Part shown: positions 48,087 to 59,099 of the stretch, one piece after another
Layout of the letters: every line of letters begins with the position of its first letter
Numbering within the stretch: position 1 is the first letter of the stretch
NCBI RefSeq assembly: GCF_023065955.2
Contig: NW_026623056.1
Location: 91,821,256-91,885,255 of the forward strand
DNA from: Ursus arctos
Taxonomy: Eukaryota; Chordata; Mammalia; Carnivora; Ursidae
Direction: 5' to 3'
DNA length: 64,000 nucleotides
Made by a program: the position numbers and the translations under genes
The notes under the pieces: generated by a model
What the model was told of the DNA's origin: nothing
The model's input: the letters and a program-made list of their open reading frames with translations, nothing else
Database searches by the model: none

Positions 48087-49760
48087 GTCCAACCTGTGGC
48101 TCTGAAGTGTGCTCTGCGGCCTTGAGGGCTCCCCAGGACCCATTCAGGGAGTCTGTGTGGTCAGAACTAGGATCATAACGACCCCGAGATGCTACGTGCC
48201 TCTTTCCCAGGGACAGGGGCCGTGGTGGCACAGGAACAACAGTGGGTGAAACCACAGGCTCCTCAGCACGTCCGGGCGGTGGCATCAAGTGTCGCTGCTT
48301 GTCCGTGCTCTGCATCCACACCCACACCCCCTCACCATCCGAACAGGACGGTTTCTCTAAGGATGTCCTGATGGAGCAGAATTTATGCATTACCTTTATT
48401 AAGGCTCAACCACTGAAAATGCAACTCTTAAGATTCTGCATGAAGAAATGGGAAGTACACACCAGCTTCCTCTGCGGCAGCCCCAAGCCCCAGGATGGCC
48501 GGCCGGGAAGCTTGTCGGAGGGTGTGAGCGGCTGTAGCTGCGGCTTCATGGAACGCTGCTGTCACTCGAAGGCACAAGCGACAGCCAAACTTTTACTTAT
48601 TAGGCTTAGGGATTCGGCAGGCATTTTCTTAAAAATGAACAAAGTAAGTTTGCCACCTCAAGGAAACCAGTGGACAGTGTTTGCTCCCAAATGATAACAT
48701 TCAAGCTTTCAAGTAAAAATTAAAATTCTGAGAAACTCATATTTGTCCCCGAGAACTTGATCACGTCCCAGTACTTGAAGACGTTTCTGATGAGGCACGT
48801 GGTGATTCTATATACCGTCTAGTGAAACGTATCAACACTTGCGGCATCTGTATAACTCGGTGGATTAATAGTTTTCAAATGCCTGAGTGGCCGTGGGACA
48901 AAGTCACGAGTGGGTGATAGGTCCATCTGAAGTGCCGGAGAGACCAGTGGATTTTGGGCTAACAGCACGGGGAGTTCATCGACGTGCTGTAGGGCTCCAT
49001 GTCACCACGCACCTTTCAGAAACATCGATGTGAGGGTTTTGGCAGAGTATCTGTATAAATACTCCTCCACCTTCCAACTACCTGTCTCTGCGAGGCCAGA
49101 TTGTCTTGAGATGCGTCAACTAAAACAATATATCGTGACAGACTGAACACAGAGGCAGATGTGAACATCCAGCCGTCTTCTCTTAAGCTACATATTAAAG
49201 AGACTTGCAGAAGTGTGAAAAATTTTTATTCTTCTTACTAATTATTTTTTAGAATTATTTTTCATAAAATACACAATTTATATTAGCAGAGAATAACATG
49301 GGATAGGTTTCTTAATGAAATCTTAAGTAAATGAATAAAAGTCTTTTAAAAGTGATTTCTTGGTTTTGCTGTCTAAGGCGTACGTGTTCACGAGCCTAAA
49401 GCCCGCTGGGAAGAGCGGCGGGGCAGCCTGTGGCTGGGGGAGCTCAGGGCGGGGTAAAGGGGCTTGTTCCAAATGCCCTGGGGATGTAAGCCTAAATTTC
49501 CCAATTCTTCATATTCAGGAAATGCCTATCTTAGAACTTTAACCTCTTGAGTATTTCAGAAGCTAGGAGGGGGGAGACAGCTAAAGAAGCTCAGAACCAA
49601 GTGGTCCTCCAAAAATCATTGACATCATCTCACAGCCACTAGAATGGCTACTACAAAAACAAAAATGGAAAATAACCAGTGTTGGCAAGGATTTGGAGAA
49701 ATTGGAGCCCTTGCGCACTGCTGATGGGAAATGGTGTATCCACGGTGAAAAACAGGATGG

Positions 49761-49959
49761 GGGCACCTGGGTGGCTCAGTCGTTAAGCATCTGCCTTCGG
49801 CTCAGGGTGTGATCCCGGCGTTATGGGATCAAGCCCCGCATCAGGCTCCTCCGCTGGAAGCCTGCTTCTTCCTCTCCCACTCCCCCTGCTTGTGTTCCCT
49901 CTCTCACTGGCTGTCTCTCTCTGTCAAATAAATAAATAAAATCTTAAAAAAAAAAAAAC
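49761..49959 (+). mobile_element. SINEC (young) inside L1
   Basis: This young-type copy has an exact aaaacaggatgg duplication (49749-49760 and 49960-49971). The L1 reading continues directly across it. Confidence 0.94.
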
Positions 49960-50110
49960 AAAACAGGATGGCAGTTCCTTAAAAAACTAAAAATAGAACT
50001 GCCATATGATCCAGCAATCCCACTTCTGGGTATATACCCAAAATAATTGAAATCGGGGACTCACGAACTGGAACAGATATTTGTATAGCTATGCTCTTAA
50101 AAACAATTTT

Positions 50111-50288
50111 TTAAGAGATTTTATTCATTTATTTGACAGAGAGCACAAGCAGGGGGAGGGGCAGAGGGAGAGAGAGAAGCAGGCTCCCCACTGAGCAGGG
50201 AGCCCAATGCAGGGCTCCATCCCAGGACCCTGGGATCATGACCTGAGCCTAAGGCAGATGCTTAACCAACCGAGCCACCCAGACGCCC
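50111..50288 (-). mobile_element. SINEC (minus strand) inside L1
   Basis: The reversed tail 'ttttattcatttatttgaca' and reversed head 'gagccacccagacgccc' mark the ends. The flanking ttaaaaacaa on both sides fits a duplication. Confidence 0.88.
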
Positions 50289-50886
50289 TTTAAAAACAAA
50301 GGTAAAAACAATTTTTTGTACACCCATGTTCATAACAGCAATATTCACAATAGTCAAGGGGTTAAAAAAACCCAAGTGTCCATTGATAAATGAATGGATA
50401 AGCAAAATATAGTATATCCAGACAACGAAATATTATTCAGCCCTAGAATGGAAGGAAATCTACACTGAAAACTATGTCATTGATAAAAGAAATTGTAGAA
50501 GACAGAATGATATGGAAAGATATTCTGTGCTCTTGTTAAAGTATCCATATTGCCCAAAGCAAGATACAGATTCATGCACACCAGAGGCAAGCCCCATCCA
50601 AATCCCAATCACATTGCTCAGAGAAGAGAACAGTCTTAAGTTTTGTATGGGACCATAGCCAAAGCAATCTTGAGAAAGAGTAAATCCAAAGGTGTCACCC
50701 TCCCTGATTTCAAACTATATTACAATGTTATACTAATCAAAACGGTATGGTAGTGGCATAAAAACAGATACACAGATCAGTTGAACGGAATAGAGAACCC
50801 AGAAATAAGGTCATGGATATAAGATTAATTAATTTATGACAAAGGGGGCAAGAATATACAATTGGGAAAGCTGGACAGCCACATAT

Positions 50887-50972
50887 AGAAAGAAAGAAAA
50901 AGAAAGGAAGGAAGGAAGGAAGGAAGGAAGGAAGGAAGGAAGGAAGGGAAGGAGGGAGGGAGGGAGGGGGGA
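50887..50972 (+). repeat. AAGG/AGGG microsatellite inside L1
   Basis: (GAAA)n passes into about twelve GAAG units and then GGGA units. It lies in the L1 where 'ctggacagccacatatagaa' is followed by the repeat and then 'gattagaccactatcttaca'. It is likely length-variable. Confidence 0.9.
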
Positions 50973-51351
50973 TTAGACCACTATCTTACACCATACACAA
51001 AAATTCACTAAACATGGATTAAAGACTTGAATGCAAGCCCCGAAACCATGAAACTCCTGGAAGAAAACATGTGTGGTAAGGCTATTTGACATCAGTTTTA
51101 GCAATGAACATTTAGATTGGACATGAAAAGCAAAGGCAACAAAAGCAAAGATAAACTATTGCGACTACAGCAAACTAAAAAGCTTCTGCACAGGAAGTGA
51201 GACCATCAACAAAATGAAAAGACAACCTATGGAACGGGAGAGAATATTTGCAAATTATGTATCTGATAAGGGGTTAATACTGAAAATATGTAAAGAACTC
51301 ATAAAACGCAAAAACAAAAAAACAAACAGTCTAATTTAAAAATGGACAGAT

Positions 51352-51488
51352 GGGGGCGCCTGGGTGGCTCAGTCAGTTGAGTGTCTGATTCTTGATCTCA
51401 GCTCAGGTCTTGATCTCAGGGTGGTGAGTTCAAGCTCCACCTAGGGCTCCGCGCTGGGTGTGGAGCCTACTTTAAAAAAAAAAAAAAA
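51352..51488 (+). mobile_element. SINEC (short type) inside L1
   Basis: The head is 'gggggcgcctgggtggctca', and the 3' part 'ggtgtggagcctactttaaa' lacks a CT-rich middle. The duplication ggacagat lies at 51344-51351 and 51489-51496. Confidence 0.9.
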
Positions 51489-51742
51489 GGACAGATCATC
51501 TGAATAGACATTTTTCCAAAGAAGACATCCAGATGGCCAACAGATGCATGAAAAGATGTTCAACATCACTCAGCATCAGGGAAATGCAAATCCAAACCAC
51601 AATGAGATACCCCCTCACACCTATTGGGATGGTTATTATCAAAAAGACAAGAAATACCAAGAGTTGGTGAGGATGTGCAGAAAAAAAACAATCTTGCCAT
51701 TTGCAACAACATCGATAGAACCTTAAAGAATTATGCTGAGCA

Positions 51743-51941
51743 GGGGCGCCTGGGTGGCACAGCGGTTAAGCATCTGCCTTCGGCTCAGGGTGTGATTCCA
51801 GCGTTATGGGATCGAGCCCCACATCAGGCTCCTCTGCTGGGAGCCTGCTCTACCTCTCCCACTCCCCCTGCTTGTGTTCCCTCTCTCGCTGGCTGTCTCT
51901 ATCTCTGTCAAATAAATAAATAAAATCTTTAAAAAAAAAAA
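51743..51941 (+). mobile_element. SINEC (young) inside L1
   Basis: This full young-type copy has an exact duplication aaagaattatgctgagca (51725-51742 and 51942-51959). The L1 sequence 'tatgctgagcaaaataagtc' resumes after it. Confidence 0.95.
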
Positions 51942-54064
51942 AAAGAATTATGCTGAGCAAAATAAGTCAGACAGAGAAAGACAAATACTGTATGATTTCA
52001 CTTCTGCATGGAATCTAAGAAACAACACAAGTGAACAAAGAAAACCAAACCAAAACTATAGGTACAGAGAACAGAATGTGGCTTTCCAGAGGGGGAGGGG
52101 AGCTGGGGGTGGGAGAAGGGGGTCAAGAGGCACACACTTCCAATTATATAATAAATAAGTCACGGAGATGTAACGGACAGGATGGTGAGCACAGTCAGTA
52201 ACATCCTGGAGCGTGCTTACCAGGTGCCAAGAGAGTAATTATAAGAGCTCACTTTGTACGTTGATAGGTGGTAACTGGACTTAACTCTCGTGATCATTTT
52301 GTGATATATACAAATATCGAATCATTAAATGCTGAACACCTGAAACCAACGTAATGTTACATGTCAAGTATACCTTAATAATAACTGTGTTGAAAGGAAG
52401 GCTGTCCTGTCAGAGGCTAAAACGTGCTCAACACGGAGGAACCTCGAGGACGTTGTTCCAAGTGGAACAGGGAAGAGACTTTCGAGCAATGTTTAGATTG
52501 GATCACTCTTCGTACCAAACAAAGAGAAGTGCCCTTCTGCTTACTGGTTCCGCGTCTCGGTCCACTAAGGGGTGCACAGCTTGGCTGGAAGCTTCAGGCA
52601 GAGATGGGTGGGCTTTGTCTCCCCACCTCCCGGGACCCCCTACCCTGGGCGGCAGTGGGTGGGTCAGCTGGACTCTGCGAGGCTTTGCTGGACTCTGCGA
52701 GGCTTTTGTGTTGTTAGTTGGTAACTTTAACAAGAAACAGATCTTTGCAAAAATGACGTCAGACGACGCCTCTTCACTAGGAGGAACCTCATTTAGAAAC
52801 TGGCCCCACAGTGGGGGAAATTGAAGCAGCGGCTTGTCTCAGGAGTTGCTGGTGGCAAGAAAGGGGCCCGGGCACCCATGGAGGAGACCTGCTCTGCTCT
52901 GGCTGACAGAGATGCAACCCCAGCCTTCCCAGGGGCGACACAGGGTGGCCCGCCAGCTTCGGACCCCGTCAACTTTCTGAGATTTGGGTGGCCACTAAGA
53001 TGCGACCTCTAGGCTGCCAGGAAGGTTCAACAGTTGTGAGAGAGGAGATGCAGAGAGAAGCTTCCAGAGAAGCTGCCACGGAGCGGGAGGCAGGGACTTT
53101 CAGTGGGGAGGTCGTGCAAAGCCTGGGCGGCCAGAGTGGAGCCCAGAGTCGCACTCCGTATTCCTGGCTGGCGGCCCAGGGGAGCGGGTCCCGCCAGAGG
53201 GGAGCACTGGAGGCCAGGCGCCCCGCACAGCGCCTTCTCCTGAGCGCGTCCTCGACAAACATTGTTCCGGGGAGCAGATCTGAAGTCCTTGACCCGACAC
53301 CTTGCTCTTGGGCCTCTGGTCTCCAGAGCTAGGAGAGAAGATATTCCTGTTGTTCCCACTGCCAAGTTTGCCTCACTTGGTAAGCGCAGCCCTAGCAAAG
53401 TGAGATGCCTGGTGTAGGGAAGAAGCAGAGGGGGTCACCGGGTGTCTCCCAGGGAAACCGCATTCTTTAGGCCTCAGCGTCTGGGTTACCTGCTTCTAGC
53501 TTTCCATCGCCTTGGAGCTCTTCTACGATCCATGCTAATGACTTTTGCCCGTGGACATGAACCATGAAATGGTGGGGCAACTCTCACCCTGCGCCCCGCT
53601 CCCAAGCCAGTTTTGGACAATTTGCAAGTCTACTCCAGTATTCCTGACCCATAAGTGTGCCTGTCCTTCACCCTTTCCTTTGAACTGGTTGTCCCATCTC
53701 ACCAGTTCCCTCATTTAATCACTGAGTTCAGTAAGACATTTGGCATCCGTTGCATGTGTAGCTGTGAGACTCAGGATTCTTTCTTTGGTCAACATTATTT
53801 TTTAACGTTGGTCTGCCCCACGTTTGGCTGTGGTTGCCATTTCCCTGCTGCATTTTCCTGGGATCCTGGAGGGAGAAGCGTGAGTGGTGAGGACAGAGTC
53901 TCCTCATCTTTTAGAACTTGTCATTGGAATTGTCCTCTAGAAAAAACCAAGGCTTAGGAACAAACGTCTGTGGGTCCCCCTCATCCTGGCCTGAGCCCTT
54001 CACAAGCTCTTCTCAGCTTGGGTGCCCCCCTGTTCTTTCCATGTACAGCCCCATTTTCTCCTCT

Positions 54065-54232
54065 GCATAATCCTCTCAGAGATGTACTGTTCTCCCCATT
54101 GAAGACCAAGGGAACTGGATCTCAGGGAATGAAACTACCTCCTTGGAATTTACATGGTAAGTGGCAAAGCCGGACTTTACACCCAGGACTTTGAACTGCA
54201 AGCCCAGGGCTGCTTTGACTACACCACAACTG
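54065..54232 (-). repeat. MIR SINE
   Basis: Reversed MIR blocks 'tctccccattgaagaccaag', 'ggtaagtggcaaagccggac' and 'cccagggctgctttgactac' are in the expected order. The next SINEC starts at its edge. Confidence 0.6.
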
Positions 54233-54245
54233 TCTCTCTCTCTCT

Positions 54246-54453
54246 TCTTTAAAGATTTTATTTATTTACTTGAGAGAGAGAGAGAGAGAAAGAGCACAGG
54301 GAGAGGGACAGAGGGAGAGAGAGGGAGAATCTCAAGCAGATTCCCGGCTGATCGAGGAGCTGGATGCCAGGCTCCATCTCTTGACCCTGAGATCATGACC
54401 TGAGCCGAAAACCAAGACTTGGACGCTTAACCCACTGAGCCACCCAGGTGCCT
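54246..54453 (-). mobile_element. SINEC (minus strand)
   Basis: It shows 'aaagattttatttatttact', a long GA tract and the reversed head 'tgagccacccaggtgcct'. The flanks ccacaactgtctct and ccacatctgtctct form the duplication. Confidence 0.92.
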
Positions 54454-54499
54454 CCACATCTGTCTCTTTAACACAGAAAAAGATAATGCCACATGTGAG

Positions 54500-55043
54500 C
54501 AGCCTCTAAGATGGTCCCCAGGGATCCTCTCCTCCTGGCATTCATGTCTGTGTGATCTCCTCCCCTGAGCGGGAGCAGAACCTGTGACTTGCTTCCAAGC
54601 AATAGAGTACAGCAAAGGTGACGAGATGTCACCTCTGGGATTACTCTATACGAGAATGTAATTTCTGTCTTCCCAGCAGACTCTATTCCTTGCTGGCTTT
54701 AAGGAAGCAAGCTGCCAGATCATGAGTTCCTCCATAATGAGGTCCAAGTGGCAAGAAACTGAAGGTAACCTCCAGCCAAAAGCCGGCAGGGAGCTGAGAC
54801 CCTCAGTCCCTCCGCCCACAAGGAAATGAACCCCGACAACAACCATATGAGCTTGGAGATGGAGCCGTCTCCTGTGACCCTTCAGATGAACCCCCAGTGC
54901 TGGCTGGCACCCGTGAGACCCTCCGCAGAGAATCCAGCCAGCCCGGATTCCTGACAAGCCGAAATTGGGAGGTAATAAATGTGTGTTGTTTGCAGCCAAA
55001 AAGTTTGTGATAATTTGTTACAAAGCAATAGATTACCAATACA
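54500..55043 (+). mobile_element. Solo LTR, MaLR/MLT1-like
   Basis: 'agcctctaagatggtcccca', 'gtgacttgcttccaagcaat', 'gcaaaggtgacgagatgtca', 'ggtaataaatgtgtgttgtt' and 'gtgataatttgttacaaagc' are a familiar old LTR layout in forward orientation. It carries an AATAAA and has no internal retroviral sequence. Confidence 0.65.
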
Positions 55044-55049
55044 TCAGGT

Positions 55050-55655
55050 CTTAGAAATATTCATTCATGCATTCAACAAATATTAACTTTCCAGGCACGA
55101 GTCCAGGTGTTCAGCATACATCAGTGAACAAAACAGAGTCAAATTCTCGCTCTTAGGAAGTGTAGATTCCAGTGTTTACATGTGTCTGTGTGTGAGGGAA
55201 GAGTGTGTGTGAAACAGTTGACATAACGAGTAAGCTACATAGTTACACAGTTACACAGTATGTTACATGTAGCTACCAAGTATGCCCGAGAAGAAAGCGG
55301 GGTGAGGCGGTAGGGAGTGTGAGCCGGGAGTTTGCCGTTTTAACTTCTTTTGAGCAAGGATTTTGAGAAACACTTCAGGTAGGAAGCCAAGCAGGTATCT
55401 TTGGGAAGAGTGCTTCAGGCAGAGGGACTAGCCAGTGCGAACACCCTGAGGCTGAACGCGCCTGGAGCCAGGGAGGAGCGGCCAGCAGGGCGACTGAACT
55501 GCCGGGTGGAGGGAGGGGAGCTGACGTCAGAGGCGCGGGGGAGGGGGCAGGGGGGCCTGTAGCTCCCCTTTGGCTACTGTGAGGACTTTGCTTTCACTAT
55601 GAATATGATAGGGAGCTCTCCGAGCGGCTGAGCAGTGATGTGGCCTGACTTATAA
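55050..55655 (-). mobile_element. LINE-2 (L2) 3' fragment
   Basis: Reversed L2 phrases are in order: 'attcaacaaatattaacttt', 'catcagtgaacaaaacagag', 'gaagagtgcttcaggcagag', 'actagccagtgcgaacaccc' and 'gtgaggactttgctttcact'. A SINEC inserted near its end. Confidence 0.8.
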
Positions 55656-55661
55656 ATATTT

Positions 55662-55670
55662 TTAAAGATT

Positions 55671-55705
<35 letters not shown>

Positions 55706-55859
55706 TTCGAGAGAGATTGAGCACACGAGCACGCCCCGCACGCACGGAGGGGGAGGGGCAGCGGGAGAAGCAGCCCCTGAGGGGCTCCATCCCAGGATCA
55801 TGACCTAGGCCGATGGCAGATGCCTCACCGCTTAACCGACTGAGCCACCCAGGCGCCCC
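55662..55859 (-). mobile_element. SINEC (minus strand) with expanded (ATTT)n tail
   Basis: A run of about nine ATTT units (55673-55708) is the reversed tail. The GA/GC-rich middle and 'actgagccacccaggcgccc' follow. It interrupts the L2 fragment, and tgactta flanks both sides. Confidence 0.92.
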
Positions 55860-57013
55860 CTGACTTAGATTTTTAAAAAGATCATGCCCATCACTGCATT
55901 CCGTCTCTGCTGGTGCCTTCCGGCCCCTGCACCCCCATGCAAACCCGGGCAGTCTATACATCAGCCACACAGGGGGCCTTCATAAGCCAAAGAGACTTGC
56001 CCTTATTTGTAAGTGGTTTCCTCATTTTTCTTACTGATACCTCCAGATGCTAGCCACCCGCTGAGGACAGCTCAAGCCCCACCCCCCCCACCCCCACCCC
56101 GCCTCCAGCCTTAACCTCAAACCCTGCCCGTCCAGTAAGCACCTTTGTGCCTGTCGGGGTTGCTGCTGGCTGTGGGCGCTAGAGCGTAAGCTCCGCCGGG
56201 CAGTCCGAGTCTTACCTTTCTGTCACATCGCCCCACTGAGCCTGAGATCCTGCTCCGTCAGGCTGGCTGGCACCTGGCAGAGTTTTTTCTACCTGTCCCT
56301 GTGGCTTCTCTCAAAGCCCTCCTCCACCGCCATGAGCACCCCCACCTCCTGCAGCCTCCCCCGCACTGCCTCCTGGCACAACGGCATCTGCTGTCACCTG
56401 CGTCCTTCTATGAGCAGTTACAGGTGGTTTTTATTTCACACACCTAAACAGTTCTTGGGAAAAGAGTAACAAACTTCAGGGAAAAAAACGGAAGAATAAC
56501 AGCCAGAATGTTCTTTTTGTTTGGGAACCACCTGGGTCCTCAACATCAGGGTGGAAGCTGGGGGCGGAGGCAAAGGGAAGCAAGGAAAATGGCCCCTCCA
56601 AGGCCCCACAACTAATTTTGAATTATTTTTCCTAAGAAGTCCCCCCACCCCACCCCCCCAAATGTGTGAGCCTCACAGCCACAAAGACTGGAGGTGATTA
56701 TTGATAGTACTCCCAGCCCTTTGTCTCCCTCCCACCCCCACCCCCAGATAGCCCTGTGAGAGGAAGAGAGGTAAATTGATCAAGGGGGTACAGGTGAGAA
56801 GACCAGAGGGCAGGTAGGCAGGGCCTGGGTCTTCTGGGCCTTGTGACTTCTACCGGCTCTCATGAGAACCCACAACCCCAGGTCCTCTCTCCAGGTTCCA
56901 GAACCCCTGCGGAGTGCACTCCTGAGGGAGGGGCAGGTGGGGAAGCATGGCCTTTGAGATCCCTAGGCAAGGTGCCCCTCACCTGCCCTGGCCCCTGGTA
57001 CGCACCAGCCCTG

Positions 57014-57500
57014 ATGGGTCGTCGTCACCTTCAACAACCTCGGGAAGCCTAGCTCTCCAAGTTCTACCAGCCCGACGACATTAACTGGACAGTCTGACGA
57101 CAAACTGATTTATAGACACTACGCAACCTTGTATTTTGTCTTCTGTGTGCATTCTTCAGAAAGCGAACTTGGCATCTGAGCTCTCATTCAAGTATTTGTG
57201 GAAACATTGGACAGGTATTTTGAAAATGTCTATGAGCTGGATTTAATTTATTCCGTGTAGACGAGGTTCATAATATTCTTGCTAAAATGCTGATGGAGGG
57301 AATGGTATTGGAGACCAACATGAATGAGGTCGTTACACAAATCGCTGCACATGATAAACTGGAAAAATCTGAGGCCGTCTAGTGGGAGCTCCAGCCCGTG
57401 CTGCGTAGCTGTGAAGAATAGGAATCTTCCTCAGATCCCAAGAAATAGCAACATTGGTGACATCAGTCTAAAAGTGCCAAATCTTCCCACTTGTAAATAA
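57014..57500 (+). pseudogene. AP3S1P: AP3S1 processed pseudogene (adaptor complex AP-3 sigma-1)
   Basis: The parent encodes the small sigma subunit of the AP-3 clathrin-adaptor complex, which sorts cargo to lysosome-related organelles. Intronless fragments follow the parent's order: FNNLGKP and SKFYQP (57030-57073), then KLIYRHYATLYFVFC (57102-57146), SSESEL (57154-57171), QVFVETLD, ELDLI, then MVLETNMNEVVTQI (57304-57345) and KLEKSE, and finally NIGDIS and KVPNLPTCK with stop TAA at 57498-57500. LSKFYQ and LEKSEA point to AP3S1 rather than AP3S2. About 100 bp are missing after YQP, an in-frame TGA follows GI near 57177, and a frameshift lies near 57250-57262. A further stop occurs after SEA. 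An A-rich stretch directly follows the stop. It is clearly not functional. The symbol is descriptive. Confidence 0.9.
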
Positions 57501-58049
57501 AAAATTAAAAAAGGCCACACTCCCAGGTGAAATCCAGGGGCAAAAGTCATCCTGAGTTTGCCACCTGGCTGTTCACCAAAAATAGAGGTGAAGAGTCTTA
57601 GCTTTGCTCTTGGATTTGAGCCAAGATACTGTATAGAAGTTGTGTAAAGTCAGCATTGAAGTTTAATGTTGCTTTGTTGGTCAGCATTGTTATTTAAAGA
57701 ACCGAGTCTGTATTGCGTGAAAACATTACGCTTTTTCTCTTGGTTTAAATAAACTCCAAGGTAACTAGAAGCAAAAACAAAAACAAAACAACAAAAACAC
57801 AAAACCACAGACCAGGACGGGACTAGAGGGAGGAGATGCCAGGGACGGTTGTACGGCTTGCGGGACAAGCACAGTCACACAGGTTTGTGCCCAGGCCAGC
57901 CGTCGGTTTAGAGTTATATACTGTCCCTGTCCTCAAATTCCCAGTAACTGTTGAACAAGGGAACTTGCATTTCCATTTTCCACTGGCCCCTGCACATTCC
58001 ATAGATGGTCTGGATCACTGGACTTTTGGGGGCCCCTTCAACTTTCCAC
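57501..58049. other. Gap between pseudogene and PKNOX1 CpG island
   Basis: This is mixed-composition DNA with an AAAAC-rich run at about 57770-57805. I see no gene or recognised repeat. Confidence 0.55.
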
Positions 58050-59099
58050 CCCAGTCGGAGCCTCACTGGCCTCCTCCGCGCAGGCCTCGCTACGAGCTTC
58101 TCTCTGTAAAACGCCTTCTGCAGAGCCACACCGCAGTTCGCCTGTGGTTCACGGTGTTTGTGGAGGGATGTCTTCCCAGCAGTTCGAGGCTGGACTTGGC
58201 CCTGAAGCCACAGGTTCCCATCCTGGCGCTCCTTCGCGGGGCAGCGTAGGAGCCGCCGGAGCGGCCCTGCCCGGAGCGGGGTATGGACTCCGCACAGCGA
58301 TCCCACTCGGTGGGAATGTTTCTGCAAAAAGCAACAGCCGGCAGACAAACCCCCAGCCTCTGTACCGGGGAAGGCTTGTCCTTCCCTCGGCGTCTTGGAG
58401 GGCACGGCCACCGCGGGACCGGTGGGCGCACTGCCACCACCCCGGAACGCGGACAACTCTCCGTGTCTCCCTAAGGGAGGCCGCGTCACCCGCATGTAGG
58501 GCCTGTGTGGGTCTCCAGGGGCACAGCTGTGCTGAAGGCAGAGCGCGGGAGCAGAGGCGAGCCTGCCGCGGTCACTGGAGCTCTCGCCCAGGGGGCAGCG
58601 GGCGCACGTGCACACACGCCGGCAGAAGGCACACAAAAGGGCGCGCGCGGGGTGCGGGCATCCGGCGCCCTCGCGGACGGGATCCCGGAACACCCGGGCG
58701 GCCGGGGACCACCTGCTGCAGGTCGCGCCCAGGGCAGCCCGCGCCTCCCGCCACGATGGTTCGGCCGGCCCTCCCCGCCGGCGTGCGGCGGATGGTTCCG
58801 CCCACCGAGCCCGCGCCACAAACCCCGCCCCGCCCGAGTGCGAGTGGGGGGCGTGGCACGCTCAGGCCACGCCTCCAGCAGCATAGTCAAGAGGCGGCAC
58901 TCTCGGCCGGGAGGGGCGGGCTGCTCCTCGCTCCCCGGCGCGCCCTGTTGGGGGCGGGGCCCGGCGCGGGCGCGAGGCGGGGGCGGGGCCGACCACCGCC
59001 CGCCCCCGCCTCGCTCCCCGCCCCCGGCGCGCGGACCCCGCCCCGCGCCGCCGCGGCGCAGGGACGGGGCGGGGCCCGGGGCCGGCAGGCCCCGCCCCC

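Larger units (their letters stand above)
49614..50459 (+). mobile_element. L1 ORF2-end fragment (piece 1)
   Basis: Late ORF2 landmarks are 'aatggctactacaaaaaca', 'tttggagaaattggagccct', 'ccatatgatccagcaatccc', 'tctgggtatatacccaaaa' and 'attattcagccctagaatgg'. Two SINECs interrupt it. It stops abruptly at about 50459, where earlier ORF2 sequence begins, so it is a separate or rearranged copy. Confidence 0.85.
50460..52385 (+). mobile_element. L1 ORF2-to-3' end (piece 2, internally deleted)
   Basis: The order is that of a carnivore L1: 'tacactgaaaactatgtcat', 'gccaaagcaatcttgagaaa', 'ttcaaactatattacaatg', 'accatgaaactcctggaaga', 'agaagacatccagatggcca', 'aaataagtcagacagagaaa' and the terminal 'ctgaaaccaacgtaatgtta'. 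Near 51687 the sequence jumps from 'gtgaggatgtgcagaaaaaa' to 'caatcttgccatttgcaaca', skipping several hundred bases present in piece 1's family. Two SINECs and an AAGG microsatellite lie inside. Frame is lost throughout. Confidence 0.88.
30898..57013. other. NDUFV3-PKNOX1 intergenic region
   Basis: This region of about 26 kb has no protein-coding gene I can support. Dispersed repeats listed separately account for perhaps a third. The largest unassigned stretches are 31208-32794, 33006-34304, 35803-42869, 43094-43720, 44631-45799, 48087-49613, 52386-54064 and 55860-57013. They hold scattered C or G homopolymers (31857-31870, 56083-56100) and unrelated short open frames. The human interval carries the primate endogenous retroviral locus ERVH48-1, and I see no proviral sequence here. 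Confidence 0.6.

Noticed and set aside
57836..58249. 137-codon open frame near the pseudogene and PKNOX1 island
   Set aside because: No domain or homology recognised, and a 301-codon antisense frame overlaps it. Treated as a chance frame at the island edge.
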